From the NCBI RefSeq assembly GCF_019969725.1, contig NZ_JAHXYW010000005.1, positions 372,001-436,000 of the forward strand: a stretch of 64,000 nt of DNA, written 5' to 3'. The DNA is from Neobacillus bataviensis (GTDB taxonomy: Bacteria; Bacillota; Bacilli; Bacillales_B; DSM-18226). The notes below the pieces were generated by a model. It searched no databases. It saw nothing but the letters and a program-made list of their open reading frames with translations, and was not told the DNA's origin. Below, piece by piece: positions 7,213 to 14,921 of the stretch; position 1 is the stretch's first letter; every line of letters starts with the position of its first letter. The position numbers were made by a program, and so were the translations under genes.

Positions 7213-8565
7213 TTAAGATTTCGGCAAAATCAATTCAACTTCTGTTCCCATACCTTCGGAACTTTTCACTTTAATTTCCCCGTGATGCTGTTTCATGATA
7301 TTTTTGGCAATCGCAAGGCCAAGTCCTGTTCCACCAGTCTCACGACTCCGGGCCTTGTCCACCCGGTAAAACCGTTCGAAGATATTATCCATTTCATACT
7401 CCGGTATCCCAATCCCATAATCCTTCACCTTAATCAAGGTAAATTGATCGGTTTCTGTTAGATAAACATCTATTTTATCTGTACTGTATTTGATAGCATT
7501 ATCTATTAAAATAATAATCGCCTGTTTCAGCTTGAGTTCATCCGCAGTGGTGGAAATGGCATTATCCTGGTAATGAAGGTCAATTTCGCGCTTATATGCA
7601 CTTGCAATTTGTTTGAGAATATTCCCACAAAAATGGACTAAATTGATTTCTTTCATTTCTAAAAGATTGCCTGACTCAGTATCGGCTAAATCGAGGAATC
7701 TTTCCGTCATTTTTTGAATCCTTGTTGCTTCCGAATGGATTGATTCAATGGCATCACGGGCAACCTCTTCATTTTGCAATCCACGTCTCAACAATAAATC
7801 GGCATAGCTTTTGATCACGGTCAGCGGGGTTTTAAGTTCATGTGAGGCATCTGAAATGAATTGCCTTTGTTTTTCAAGATTGTCCTCTAATCTTCCTATC
7901 ATTCGATTGAACGTGACGGCCATTTTTTGCAGCTCATCCTTCGTTTCATGCTGGATGACGATTTTTTTGGGAATCCCGCTTTGTTCAATATCTTCCATCG
8001 TATTAATCATATTGGAGATCGGTCTCATAATCAGATTCGAAAGCCATCTGCCGCCAAGCAGCGCTAAAAGCGCACCTAAAAACGTACAAAAACCTAAAAT
8101 CGATAGGAGGACGTCTTTCGCTAATTCTAGTCCTGATAATTTTTCTCCGACTTCAAGTGTTCCTCTTCCAGATGGTATTGGCACCCTGACAATTAAGATT
8201 TGTTCCTCCTTATCGTTTCGTCTTATCGTCCTTCGTTCCGTCTCCTTTTTGCTGACGAATTTCGGTTTTATTTTTCTGGCCAAGAACTTATCATTTGTTG
8301 CCTGATAGGCAATTTGGGAATCGGGCTTTATCGTTCTAATAAAAGAATGGTTGGTTAAATAAGGGGTGAAGATACTCTTCAACTCGGAAGGGTATTCACC
8401 TATTTCCATTTCCTTTAACAAATTATTTGCTTTTTGAAGCAGTTCATTGTTCTCCATATTGACTGTTATTTTCATAAAAGAAAAAAAGACAATCGCATTT
8501 ACTGCTAGTAGGACACAGAGGATCCATGCGGTCGTCATCAAATTAATTTTCGTTGTAATCTTCAT
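7213..8565 (-). CDS. Sensor histidine kinase (YkoH-like)
   Basis: A 450-residue membrane kinase. A transmembrane helix at 10-31 and another at about 152-175 flank an extracytoplasmic domain of about 120 residues. HAMP follows, then HisKA with the phospho-acceptor His242 in SHELKTPL, and a HATPase domain with N box (IDNAIKYS), KDYGIGIP and GTGLGLAIAKN. It autophosphorylates and passes phosphate to the response regulator encoded 4 bases upstream. The pair resembles B. subtilis YkoG/YkoH in layout and sequence as I recall it. The sensed signal is unknown. GGGAGAA precedes the ATG. Confidence 0.9.
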   Translation of the reverse strand: MKITTKINLMTTAWILCVLLAVNAIVFFSFMKITVNMENNELLQKANNLLKEMEIGEYPSELKSIFTPYLTNHSFIRTIKPDSQIAYQATNDKFLARKIKPKFVSKKETERRTIRRNDKEEQILIVRVPIPSGRGTLEVGEKLSGLELAKDVLLSILGFCTFLGALLALLGGRWLSNLIMRPISNMINTMEDIEQSGIPKKIVIQHETKDELQKMAVTFNRMIGRLEDNLEKQRQFISDASHELKTPLTVIKSYADLLLRRGLQNEEVARDAIESIHSEATRIQKMTERFLDLADTESGNLLEMKEINLVHFCGNILKQIASAYKREIDLHYQDNAISTTADELKLKQAIIILIDNAIKYSTDKIDVYLTETDQFTLIKVKDYGIGIPEYEMDNIFERFYRVDKARSRETGGTGLGLAIAKNIMKQHHGEIKVKSSEGMGTEVELILPKS

Positions 8566-8569
8566 TTTG

Positions 8570-9268
8570 TTAATTCTCCCTTACGGTGTACCCTATTCCT
8601 CTAACAGTCTGAATAATCGTTGGATCCGAAAAGCCTTCCTCTATTTTTTTTCTTAAATGTCTGATAAACACATCAATGACATTGGTTTCTCCTTCGTATT
8701 CGTATTCCCATACATTAACTAAGATATTTTCCCTTGTGACGACTCTATTTTTATTTGACAATAAATAGACGAGTAAATCGAATTCCTTTGGTGTTAAAGT
8801 AATAGAAGTTTCGCCCCGTGTTACCTCTCTCGTATCAAGATTGACGGTTAAATCCTTAAAGGATAAAAGGGGATTTTCCGGCTGTGCAGCTTTAGCAGCA
8901 AGGGAATTCTGCCTTAGGCATGACCGAACTCTTGCCAGTAATTCCTCGATTTCAAAGGGTTTTGTAATATAATCGTTCGCTCCTTGATCGAGCCCTGCAA
9001 CTTTATCCATCGTCATGTTTCTGGCGGTTAATAAAATGACCGGAAGCATGGTATTTTCTTTCCGAATTCTTCTTAGGACCTCTATGCCATTCAGTTCTGG
9101 CAGCATGACATCCAGTAAGATCAAATCTAGTTTATCATTCTGGGCCGCCTGCAAGCCTGCCTTTCCATCATAGGCAACGACGACCTCATACCCTTCATAC
9201 TCGAGTTCGAGCTTTAAGATCTTAGCGATTTGCTTTTCATCCTCTACAACCAAAATGCGCTGTTTCAT
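8570..9268 (-). CDS. OmpR-family response regulator (YkoG-like)
   Basis: A 232-residue protein with a receiver domain (acidic pocket E9-D10, phospho-Asp53 in LLDVMLP, Thr in LLTAR, Lys in TKPF) and a C-terminal winged helix with LTPKEFDLLVYLL and a final GIGYTVREN. It is transcribed just before its kinase (4-base gap), and close B. subtilis relatives are the YkoG type. Targets cannot be read from the window; the neighbouring bcrC is one possibility but no operator was identified. AAGAAGGGA precedes the ATG at 9268. Confidence 0.92.
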   Translation of the reverse strand: MKQRILVVEDEKQIAKILKLELEYEGYEVVVAYDGKAGLQAAQNDKLDLILLDVMLPELNGIEVLRRIRKENTMLPVILLTARNMTMDKVAGLDQGANDYITKPFEIEELLARVRSCLRQNSLAAKAAQPENPLLSFKDLTVNLDTREVTRGETSITLTPKEFDLLVYLLSNKNRVVTRENILVNVWEYEYEGETNVIDVFIRHLRKKIEEGFSDPTIIQTVRGIGYTVREN

Positions 9269-9370
9269 AGAATCCCTTCTTTTTTCGAAATGACCTGTAA
9301 ATTGCTCCCCTACAATTTAGCACTTTTTTCTCTTATATTTCATTTTTTCATTGAATTTTAATCAAACATT

Positions 9371-9404
9371 AAAAAACTCCCTCTATTTAATCAGAAGGAG
9401 TTTT
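9371..9404 (-). terminator. Terminator overlapping the end of the 9387 gene
   Basis: Eight-base arms AAAACTCC (9373-9380) and GGAGTTTT (9397-9404) with T runs on both outer sides. The stem includes the last codons of the upstream gene. Confidence 0.7.
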
Positions 9405-9986
9405 CAGGGTGTCAGACACTCTATCAAATTCTTGCAAGGAATGCCGTCTTATCGATAATGCGAGATCGGCAAGGAAGTAGAGGCCCACTGCGCCCCAAAT
9501 CCAAGCCCAATAGGGTTCAAAGATTCCATATACAGTGACAACCAAGGGATGAATCCCTTTTAAGCAAAGAAACGACAGCACTACCCAGCAGACCGAGAAA
9601 GGCAGACAAATATGGCCATGGAGCTGGAGCGGGGTATCGGAGTAATCCCACCACTGCCGCTTGAAGAATTTCAACAGCAGCGCACCGGTCAAGTACTCTA
9701 CTAAGGTTGGAATAACAAAGCATAGCAGCAGGGCAACTCCCCAATGTGTTTCTGGCCGAATTAAATAAACTAATAGCACAGGTGCTAACCCATACATGGG
9801 TTTAAATGGCCCATATAAAAAGTTCTCTTTTAAAAAGCGTTTTTTTGTTAGAAAGTTATAACTGTTCTCCAGCAGCCAGCCTAATAGTGCGTAGACCGTA
9901 AAATAAAATAAGATGGCCGCAGCACCTTCGATATTAAAAATCCCGGGATTTTGAACCTCGAAACCATTCAATAAGCTAATTATCAT
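9387..9986 (-). CDS. Putative ABC-transporter type IV / CmpB-family membrane protein (PF06541)
   Basis: A 199-residue polytopic membrane protein with LLENSYNFLTKKRFLKEN, LYGPFKPMYGLAPVLLVYL and WWDYSDTPLQLHGHICLP, the conserved blocks of the family annotated as putative ABC-transporter permease (CmpB). No ATPase lies beside it and its true role is not established. The ATG at 9986 is chosen because GGAAGGTGAT lies 8 bases upstream; longer readings lack a ribosome site. Its last codons contain the GTGTCAGACAC motif discussed in the findings and overlap a terminator hairpin. Confidence 0.72.
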   Translation of the reverse strand: MIISLLNGFEVQNPGIFNIEGAAAILFYFTVYALLGWLLENSYNFLTKKRFLKENFLYGPFKPMYGLAPVLLVYLIRPETHWGVALLLCFVIPTLVEYLTGALLLKFFKRQWWDYSDTPLQLHGHICLPFSVCWVVLSFLCLKGIHPLVVTVYGIFEPYWAWIWGAVGLYFLADLALSIRRHSLQEFDRVSDTLKTPSD

Positions 9987-10096
9987 GGCTAAATCACCTT
10001 CCATGGATAAGAATTTTCCCACTTTAGGATTAGCCGTAGAAATTTCAAATATGCACAAAAAATTCCAGTTTTCATTTTAAATGTACTAACCTTATT

Positions 10097-10120
10097 AAAA
10101 AAGAGCCACTGGGGCTTTTC
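10097..10120 (-). terminator. Terminator of the 10147 permease gene
   Basis: Hairpin AAAAGAGCC / GGGGCTTTT followed by a T run on the minus strand, 27 bases beyond the stop. Confidence 0.7.
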
Positions 10121-10146
10121 TATTCTAATCCTGAAGATTTTTTATT

Positions 10147-11331
10147 TCAGGAATTGAGGTCAATTTGTGTTTCGGTTCCCATTTTAACTCCTGGCTTTGC
10201 AACTGAAGTAAAAATAACCATCATACTTACCAACCCAATCCATACTAAAACAGAAGTCGGGTGGTTCCAGCTTATACCTTTGCTAAAGAAGAATAATTCA
10301 CGAAGTCCGTCGACCATGAAGCGCATTGGGAGCCACGAATGGATCCAGTCACGATAAAACGAAGGCATAAATTCCGGAGCCATCGCTAGCAGCGGTCCGC
10401 CGAAGAATAGAATCAGAACAAAGATTGGAATCCCCTTAATACCCGTCCATGATAGAACAGCTGATATCATTAAGAAAAAGCTGAAACAAGTGAGTGATAA
10501 GAATAATGCAATATCACCGAATTGAGGAATATCAACACCGATTTTATCCGCCATCCACGTTAATCCAAAGCCGGCAACAAGGGCAATAACTGCCCCCATC
10601 AGTATTTGAGCAACGAGGGCAGCGAGTTTTTCCTTCCGATTTGCAAAAGGTAATTTACTTACCATTAGAAAAAGGATAGCAGCCCCTGCGATACTTGCCA
10701 TCCAGAGCGGCTGGAATAAGGAGACTGGAGCATTACCATTCATGCTCGCCGTCCCTACTTCATTGACATTCGTTACTTTCTTTGTAATCGGTGATACTAA
10801 CGCTGCGGCTTGTTTCGTGGTCACAGTACCACCTTGTTTTTCAAAACCCGCAAGTAACTGAGTTCGGACATTATTATTGATATTGTCGACCATTCCGTTT
10901 AACACATTGCTTACCATCGTCGATGCAATCGTGTTCATCCCTTGATTGACCAATATCTTCATTTCCGGTGAAGTTGGTGAAGGGCCCATTAAGGATGCTT
11001 GTTTCTGTGAGAAATCCTTAGGAATGACGAGCGCTCCGTAATACTCACGGTTGTTTAATCCCTTCTTTGCTTCCTCATTGCTTTTTATAAAAATAAACTT
11101 AATGGGCGAATCTTTTTCAGTTTTTGCCTGAATCATTTCAGTAATCGTTTTTCCCATATTCAAATGGCCCTGATTCGGAATTTCTACGCCTTGGTCCTCG
11201 TTGACAAAGGCAATTGGTACGTTTTTCGGAGTGGGCTTTACCGATGGCACAAGTGTTAGGCCAAATATAAGCACCACGATTAAAACAATAACAGGCGATA
11301 AAATGGCCAATTTATTTTTAAACAAATTCAT
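10147..11331 (-). CDS. ABC-2/YhgE-type membrane permease, regulated with a TetR protein
   Basis: A 394-residue protein with one N-terminal helix (about 12-30), a large extracytoplasmic domain of about 180 residues beginning NVPIAFVNEDQGVE, and five to six C-terminal helices. This is the architecture of YhgE/Pip and DUF3533 ABC-2-like exporters. Small-molecule or lipid export is the usual assumption. AAAGGAGGAG precedes the ATG. It is divergent from a TetR regulator whose other neighbour is an ABC exporter operon, and the upstream regions share a related motif (ACAGTGTGAAC versus ACAGTGTTCAT), so both transporters are probably controlled together. No ATPase partner overlaps it. Confidence 0.8.
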   Translation of the reverse strand: MNLFKNKLAILSPVIVLIVVLIFGLTLVPSVKPTPKNVPIAFVNEDQGVEIPNQGHLNMGKTITEMIQAKTEKDSPIKFIFIKSNEEAKKGLNNREYYGALVIPKDFSQKQASLMGPSPTSPEMKILVNQGMNTIASTMVSNVLNGMVDNINNNVRTQLLAGFEKQGGTVTTKQAAALVSPITKKVTNVNEVGTASMNGNAPVSLFQPLWMASIAGAAILFLMVSKLPFANRKEKLAALVAQILMGAVIALVAGFGLTWMADKIGVDIPQFGDIALFLSLTCFSFFLMISAVLSWTGIKGIPIFVLILFFGGPLLAMAPEFMPSFYRDWIHSWLPMRFMVDGLRELFFFSKGISWNHPTSVLVWIGLVSMMVIFTSVAKPGVKMGTETQIDLNS

Positions 11332-11370
11332 AATTGAGTACTCCTCCTTTATTAAACAAGCTGTTGATTA

Positions 11371-11413
11371 TTGTTCACACTGTTAATTATAATGGGTCTA
11401 TCAGGTATAGCAA
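11371..11413 (-). promoter_or_regulatory. Promoter and candidate TetR operator for the 10147 gene
   Basis: On the minus strand TTGCTA (11408-11413), 16 bases, TATAAT (11386-11391) form a sigma-A promoter. Directly downstream at 11371-11386 is TTAACAGTGTGAACAA, which resembles ACAGTGTTCAT in front of the ABC operon at 12211-12235. The promoter is good; the operator role is inferred. Confidence 0.6.
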
Positions 11414-11499
11414 TAAACAATATTGGTCGCAATGTCGAGTAATTAACAGAAATGAATAGCATGTTGATTTTCAAAAAAAATTTTCTGGAGGGCTAAAAA

Positions 11500-12105
11500 A
11501 TGTCCGATAAAGTAGCAGATAGACGAGTCATCCGCACCAAACGAATGATTCGTGATGCTCTCACTGAGTTAATGGAGGAAAAAGGCTTTGAAGGGATTAC
11601 GGTACGCGATTTAACGGAAAAGGCGAGTATTAACCGCGGCACCTTTTATTTGCATTACCGGGATAAATACGATCTCCTAGAGCAAAGTGAAGAAGAGATT
11701 ATTTCAGGAATTAGGCAGCTAGTAAATAACATCAAGCCAAAAGAGGCGGTAAGCTTTACCAGTCAAGACGAACCTTTTCCCATCATCTTGAAGCTTTTTG
11801 AATACTTCCAAGAAAATGCGAGTTTCATGAAGGTCATTTTAGGGCCAAAGGGGGACGCCGCCTTTCAGGGGAAAATGAAGGAATTAATTAAAAAAACCTT
11901 TTTTCAAAAAATAGCGGAAGATCTAAAAATCGAAGAAATGCTCGTTCCAGTCGATTATTTGATTTCCTATGTCAGTTCCGCCCACCTTGGAGTCATTCAG
12001 CATTGGCTGCAAAGCGGAATGGAAAAATCACCCAGGGAAATGACCTTAATTTTAACAAAAATGACCCTTTATGGGCCGGGACATGTGGCAGGGCTAAAAA
12101 AATAA
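11500..12105 (+). CDS. TetR/AcrR-family transcriptional regulator
   Basis: A 201-residue regulator. The N-terminal helix-turn-helix is clear: RTKRMIRDALTELMEEKGF, ITVRDLTEKASINRGTFYLHY and the DKYDLL box that ends the TetR DNA-binding domain. The C-terminal domain is the ligand and dimer region. TGGAGGG precedes the ATG at 11500. It lies between two transporter transcription units, divergent from one and upstream of the other, the usual layout for a local repressor of drug efflux. Ligand unknown. Related motifs in both neighbouring promoter regions are the likely targets. Confidence 0.92.
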   Translation: MSDKVADRRVIRTKRMIRDALTELMEEKGFEGITVRDLTEKASINRGTFYLHYRDKYDLLEQSEEEIISGIRQLVNNIKPKEAVSFTSQDEPFPIILKLFEYFQENASFMKVILGPKGDAAFQGKMKELIKKTFFQKIAEDLKIEEMLVPVDYLISYVSSAHLGVIQHWLQSGMEKSPREMTLILTKMTLYGPGHVAGLKK

Positions 12106-12137
12106 GGTAATCGCCATCTTTTCGAATCTAACCAGTA

Positions 12138-12170
12138 ACAATGAACACTTTCCTCATTATTGTTCATTGT
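12138..12170. promoter_or_regulatory. Inverted repeat upstream of the ABC operon
   Basis: Nine-base perfect arms ACAATGAAC (12138-12146) and GTTCATTGT (12162-12170), 15 bases apart. A candidate second operator; GTTCA half-sites also occur in the other operator candidates. Confidence 0.5.
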
Positions 12171-12210
12171 AATTCCACACATGGCATTTTAATATTAAGG
12201 TATAGATGGT

Positions 12211-12235
12211 CAACACAGTGTTCATTACAGTGTTT
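12211..12235 (+). promoter_or_regulatory. Candidate TetR operator, with upstream sigma-A promoter
   Basis: ACAGTGTTCATTACAGTGTT contains two ACAGTGTT units 13 bases apart, similar to the motif before the divergent permease. A promoter TTGTAA (from 12167), 17 bases, TAATAT lies just upstream, placing this motif over the start of transcription, where a repressor would act. Confidence 0.5.
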
Positions 12236-12254
12236 GATTAGGAGGCGGTTTTTG

Positions 12255-12980
12255 ATGGATTCAACCATTAAAGTGGAGCAGGTTAGCAAGAGCTTCGGAA
12301 AAAAGCCCGTTTTAAATGACGTCAATTTGACGATTGAGAAGGGGCAATTATACGGTCTAATCGGTCCATCGGGGGCAGGGAAAACCACATTAGTTAAAAT
12401 GATCGTTGGCATGGAAAAAGCGGATGCCGGATCGATTCATGTATTAGATGTACGGATGCCAAATCTTGCCCTTCTTCAGGAAATTGGTTACATGGCGCAA
12501 TCCGATGCCTTGTATGTAGAGCTTACTGGGGAGGAAAATCTTAAATTTTTTGCTTCTTTATATAAGCTTAATAAAGAAGAGCAGAAGAAGCGAATTGCTT
12601 ATGCTGCGGACTTAGTCAACCTGACGGGTGATCTCAAGAAACGGGTGGCTGCTTATTCTGGCGGGATGAAGCGTCGGCTTTCCCTGGCGATAGCGCTCAT
12701 CCAAGATCCGAAAATTTTAATCTTAGATGAGCCTACCGTTGGGATTGATCCCGAATTGAAGTTGTCGATTTGGAATGAATTATTACGCTTAAAAAATGAG
12801 GATGAAAAAACTATTATTGTGACCACCCACGTGATGGATGAGGCGGTTAAATGTGATTATATCGCCATGGTTCGCGACGGCCGCATTTTAACAAGCGGTA
12901 CGCCAAGTGAGTTAAAGGCATTATACGGTACGGATGATTTCGATGAAGTGTTCCGGAAAGCCGGGGTGAAACAATCATGA
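12255..12980 (+). CDS. ABC transporter ATP-binding protein (drug or lipid exporter)
   Basis: A 241-residue ATPase with Walker A GPSGAGKTT, signature YSGGMKRRLSLAIAL, Walker B ILILDEPTVGID and H-loop VTTHVMDEA. The ABC signature followed by MKRR is typical of ABC-2 exporter ATPases (DrrA/CcmA class). The ATG at 12255 is chosen because AGGAGG lies 8 bases upstream; the upstream in-frame extension crosses the operator region and has no ribosome site. It overlaps the permease gene by four bases (ATGA) and is probably controlled by the upstream TetR protein. Substrate unknown. Confidence 0.92.
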   Translation: MDSTIKVEQVSKSFGKKPVLNDVNLTIEKGQLYGLIGPSGAGKTTLVKMIVGMEKADAGSIHVLDVRMPNLALLQEIGYMAQSDALYVELTGEENLKFFASLYKLNKEEQKKRIAYAADLVNLTGDLKKRVAAYSGGMKRRLSLAIALIQDPKILILDEPTVGIDPELKLSIWNELLRLKNEDEKTIIVTTHVMDEAVKCDYIAMVRDGRILTSGTPSELKALYGTDDFDEVFRKAGVKQS

Positions 12981-14032
12981 GAACGATGGCGCTAATCAAA
13001 AGAATCATAAAGCAAATGGTTCGTGACAAACGAACATTAGCCTTAATGTTTGTTGCTCCTTTGTTGATTTTGACCTTGATGTACTTTTTATTTAATGGGA
13101 ATACAGTTGAACCGAAATTAGGCGTATCAGGTGTGGATACCAATCTAGTAAAAGCTCTAAAGAATGCCGATATAAAGGTAAAGGAATATGAGAATGTAAC
13201 AAAAAATACAGTGGTGGATGATGATCTGAACGGGCTGCTGGTTCAGGAAGAAGGACAAATGAAATTGACACTTCAAAATGATGATCCTACGTCAGCTAGA
13301 GGTTTGCAGGCAAAGGTTAATCAAACGATAGCTGCCCTTGCTCAAGCAAAACTGTTGCAGCAAAACCCAGCGCTATCCAATTTGATGCCGCCAAAAATGG
13401 AAACAAATTATGTTTATGGAAATAAGGATACGGTCTTTTTTGATGTGTTAAGCCCGATTTTAGTTGGATTCTTTGTCTTCTTCTTTGTATTCATCATTTC
13501 AGGAATTGGTTTATTGCGCGAGCGGACGACCGGAACCTTGGAACGGCTATTGTCGACTCCGATTCGCAGGGGAGAAATTGTTACCGCCTACCTTGCAGGG
13601 TATGGCATGTTTGCGGTGATTCAAACATGTATTGTCGTTTTTTATGCGATTAATGTTTTGGATATCGTGCTGGTCGGATCGATTTGGAATGTCCTCTTGA
13701 TTAATCTGCTGTTAGCATTGGTCGCTCTTTCTTTAGGAACCTTGTTATCAACTTTTGCTGCCTCCGAATTTCAAATGATGCAGTTTATCCCCATCGCGGT
13801 TGTTCCACAAATCTTTTTTGCCGGGATATTCCCGCTTGAAGGAATGGCCGATTGGCTGCAGGTGATTGCAAAGCTGTTCCCCATGTTTTATGCCGGGGAC
13901 GCTTTAAGGGGCGTTATGTATAAGGGATTCAGTTTTAGTGAAATCAGCGGTGATCTCTTGGCTTTGGTCATTTTCGCATTGATTTTTGTCATTTTAAATA
14001 TCTTATCTATGAAAAAATACCGGAAATTATAA
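12977..14032 (+). CDS. ABC-2 type transporter permease
   Basis: A 351-residue permease. One N-terminal helix (about 23-42), an extracytoplasmic domain of about 115 residues beginning GVSGVDTNLVKAL, then five or six helices with the ABC-2 signature RERTTGTLERLLSTPIRRGE. It forms an exporter with the ATPase encoded immediately upstream (four-base overlap). It shares its overall plan with the 10147 permease on the far side of the TetR gene, so the locus carries two related exporters. It is followed by a strong terminator. Confidence 0.9.
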   Translation: MRTMALIKRIIKQMVRDKRTLALMFVAPLLILTLMYFLFNGNTVEPKLGVSGVDTNLVKALKNADIKVKEYENVTKNTVVDDDLNGLLVQEEGQMKLTLQNDDPTSARGLQAKVNQTIAALAQAKLLQQNPALSNLMPPKMETNYVYGNKDTVFFDVLSPILVGFFVFFFVFIISGIGLLRERTTGTLERLLSTPIRRGEIVTAYLAGYGMFAVIQTCIVVFYAINVLDIVLVGSIWNVLLINLLLALVALSLGTLLSTFAASEFQMMQFIPIAVVPQIFFAGIFPLEGMADWLQVIAKLFPMFYAGDALRGVMYKGFSFSEISGDLLALVIFALIFVILNILSMKKYRKL

Positions 14033-14038
14033 TAAAGA

Positions 14039-14077
14039 GAGGGGATGATTAATGTAATCATCCCCTCAAGGTTTTTT
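14039..14077. terminator. Terminator after the ABC operon
   Basis: Perfect 13-bp arms GAGGGGATGATTA (14039-14051) and TAATCATCCCCTC (14055-14067), loop ATG, followed by a T run on the + strand. The convergent azoreductase gene ends at 14076, so it may act on both. Confidence 0.85.
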
Positions 14078-14669
14078 ATCGGATTGTTTTTAATGCGCCG
14101 CTCCAAGAAACGACTTCGTCAAGCATAGCCGTCACATTTGTAAGGTGTAATTCAGCTGGCTTGAATTCACTTCCGTTTACGAAATCAGTGAATAATGACA
14201 ATGTTGGATGTGTACGAACATCAGCCACTTTTAATTCTCCTAGGATGCCACGTAAGTGTTCAGCCGCACGCGCCCCTCCAGTTGATCCATAGCTGACGAT
14301 TCCTGCAGCTTTGTTATTCCAAGCTTCACGAGCAAAATCAAGAGCATTTTTTAATGCACCTGTGATGCTATGGTTGTATTCTTGAACGATGAATACAAAA
14401 CCATCAAGGTCAGCAAGCTTTTGGTTCCATGCAGCAATGCCTGGTTCAGAACCGTCAGTTGTGCCTAAGAATGGTAAATTGAAATCTGCGATATCGACGA
14501 TTTCGTAATTAGCATCGCCGCGTTTGTCAGCAATTCCTTTAACCCATTCTCCTACTTGTGGACTTACACGGCCTTGGCGTGTGCTTCCTAAAATAATACC
14601 AATGTTTAATTTTTCCACAGTTTTTTCCTCCTCGGATGTTTTTCCAAATAATTTATCTAATAATCCCAT
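14076..14669 (-). CDS. NAD(P)H-dependent FMN reductase / azoreductase-like flavoprotein
   Basis: A 197-residue protein. An N-terminal tail of about 24 residues (MGLLDKLFGKTSEEE) precedes a flavodoxin-like NADPH-dependent FMN reductase domain: IGIILGSTRQGRVSPQVGEW (FMN phosphate loop), VFIVQEYNHSITGALKNALD and YGSTGGARAAEHLR. Enzymes of this fold reduce quinones, azo dyes or chromate. The ATG at 14669 is chosen for the AGGTGGTG site; two upstream GTG codons are part of that site. Two MarR-type operator candidates lie in front, suggesting induction by quinones or diamide-like stress. Quinone detoxification is inference. Confidence 0.85.
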   Translation of the reverse strand: MGLLDKLFGKTSEEEKTVEKLNIGIILGSTRQGRVSPQVGEWVKGIADKRGDANYEIVDIADFNLPFLGTTDGSEPGIAAWNQKLADLDGFVFIVQEYNHSITGALKNALDFAREAWNNKAAGIVSYGSTGGARAAEHLRGILGELKVADVRTHPTLSLFTDFVNGSEFKPAELHLTNVTAMLDEVVSWSGALKTIR

Positions 14670-14693
14670 TATTAGCACCACCTAAAAGCGAAA

Positions 14694-14742
14694 ATCTCAA
14701 ATTAAGATATTTTAATTTATCTCATCTCAAATTTAAATATCT
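14694..14742 (-). promoter_or_regulatory. Two MhqR/MarR-like operator boxes upstream of the azoreductase gene
   Basis: Two imperfect palindromes of the form ATCTCAAATTAAGATA (about 14695-14710) and ATCTCAAATTTAAATA (about 14724-14739) lie 29 bases apart in an AT-rich leader. They resemble the MhqR box (ATCTCGAATTCGAGAT) that controls quinone-responsive azoreductases in B. subtilis. The similarity is from memory; binding is not shown. Confidence 0.5.
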
Positions 14743-14863
14743 TTAATTCAAAATAATAATATAATACATTTACCATTTTGTCAACCATTTTTATCTTATA
14801 ACAATACTCGGGATTCGCAGTCAAAGAATCCAGTAAAATATTACTTTATATGCTGTTAAGGGT

Positions 14864-14909
14864 ATTTAAAAAAATATAGGGCCGAATCACTGATGATGGA
14901 TTCTGCCCT
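14864..14909 (-). terminator. Terminator of kimA
   Basis: Arms AGGGCxGAATC (from 14878) and GATTCxGCCCT (14899-14909) form a stem followed by a T-rich run on the minus strand. Confidence 0.8.
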
Positions 14910-14921
14910 CTTATTGATAAG

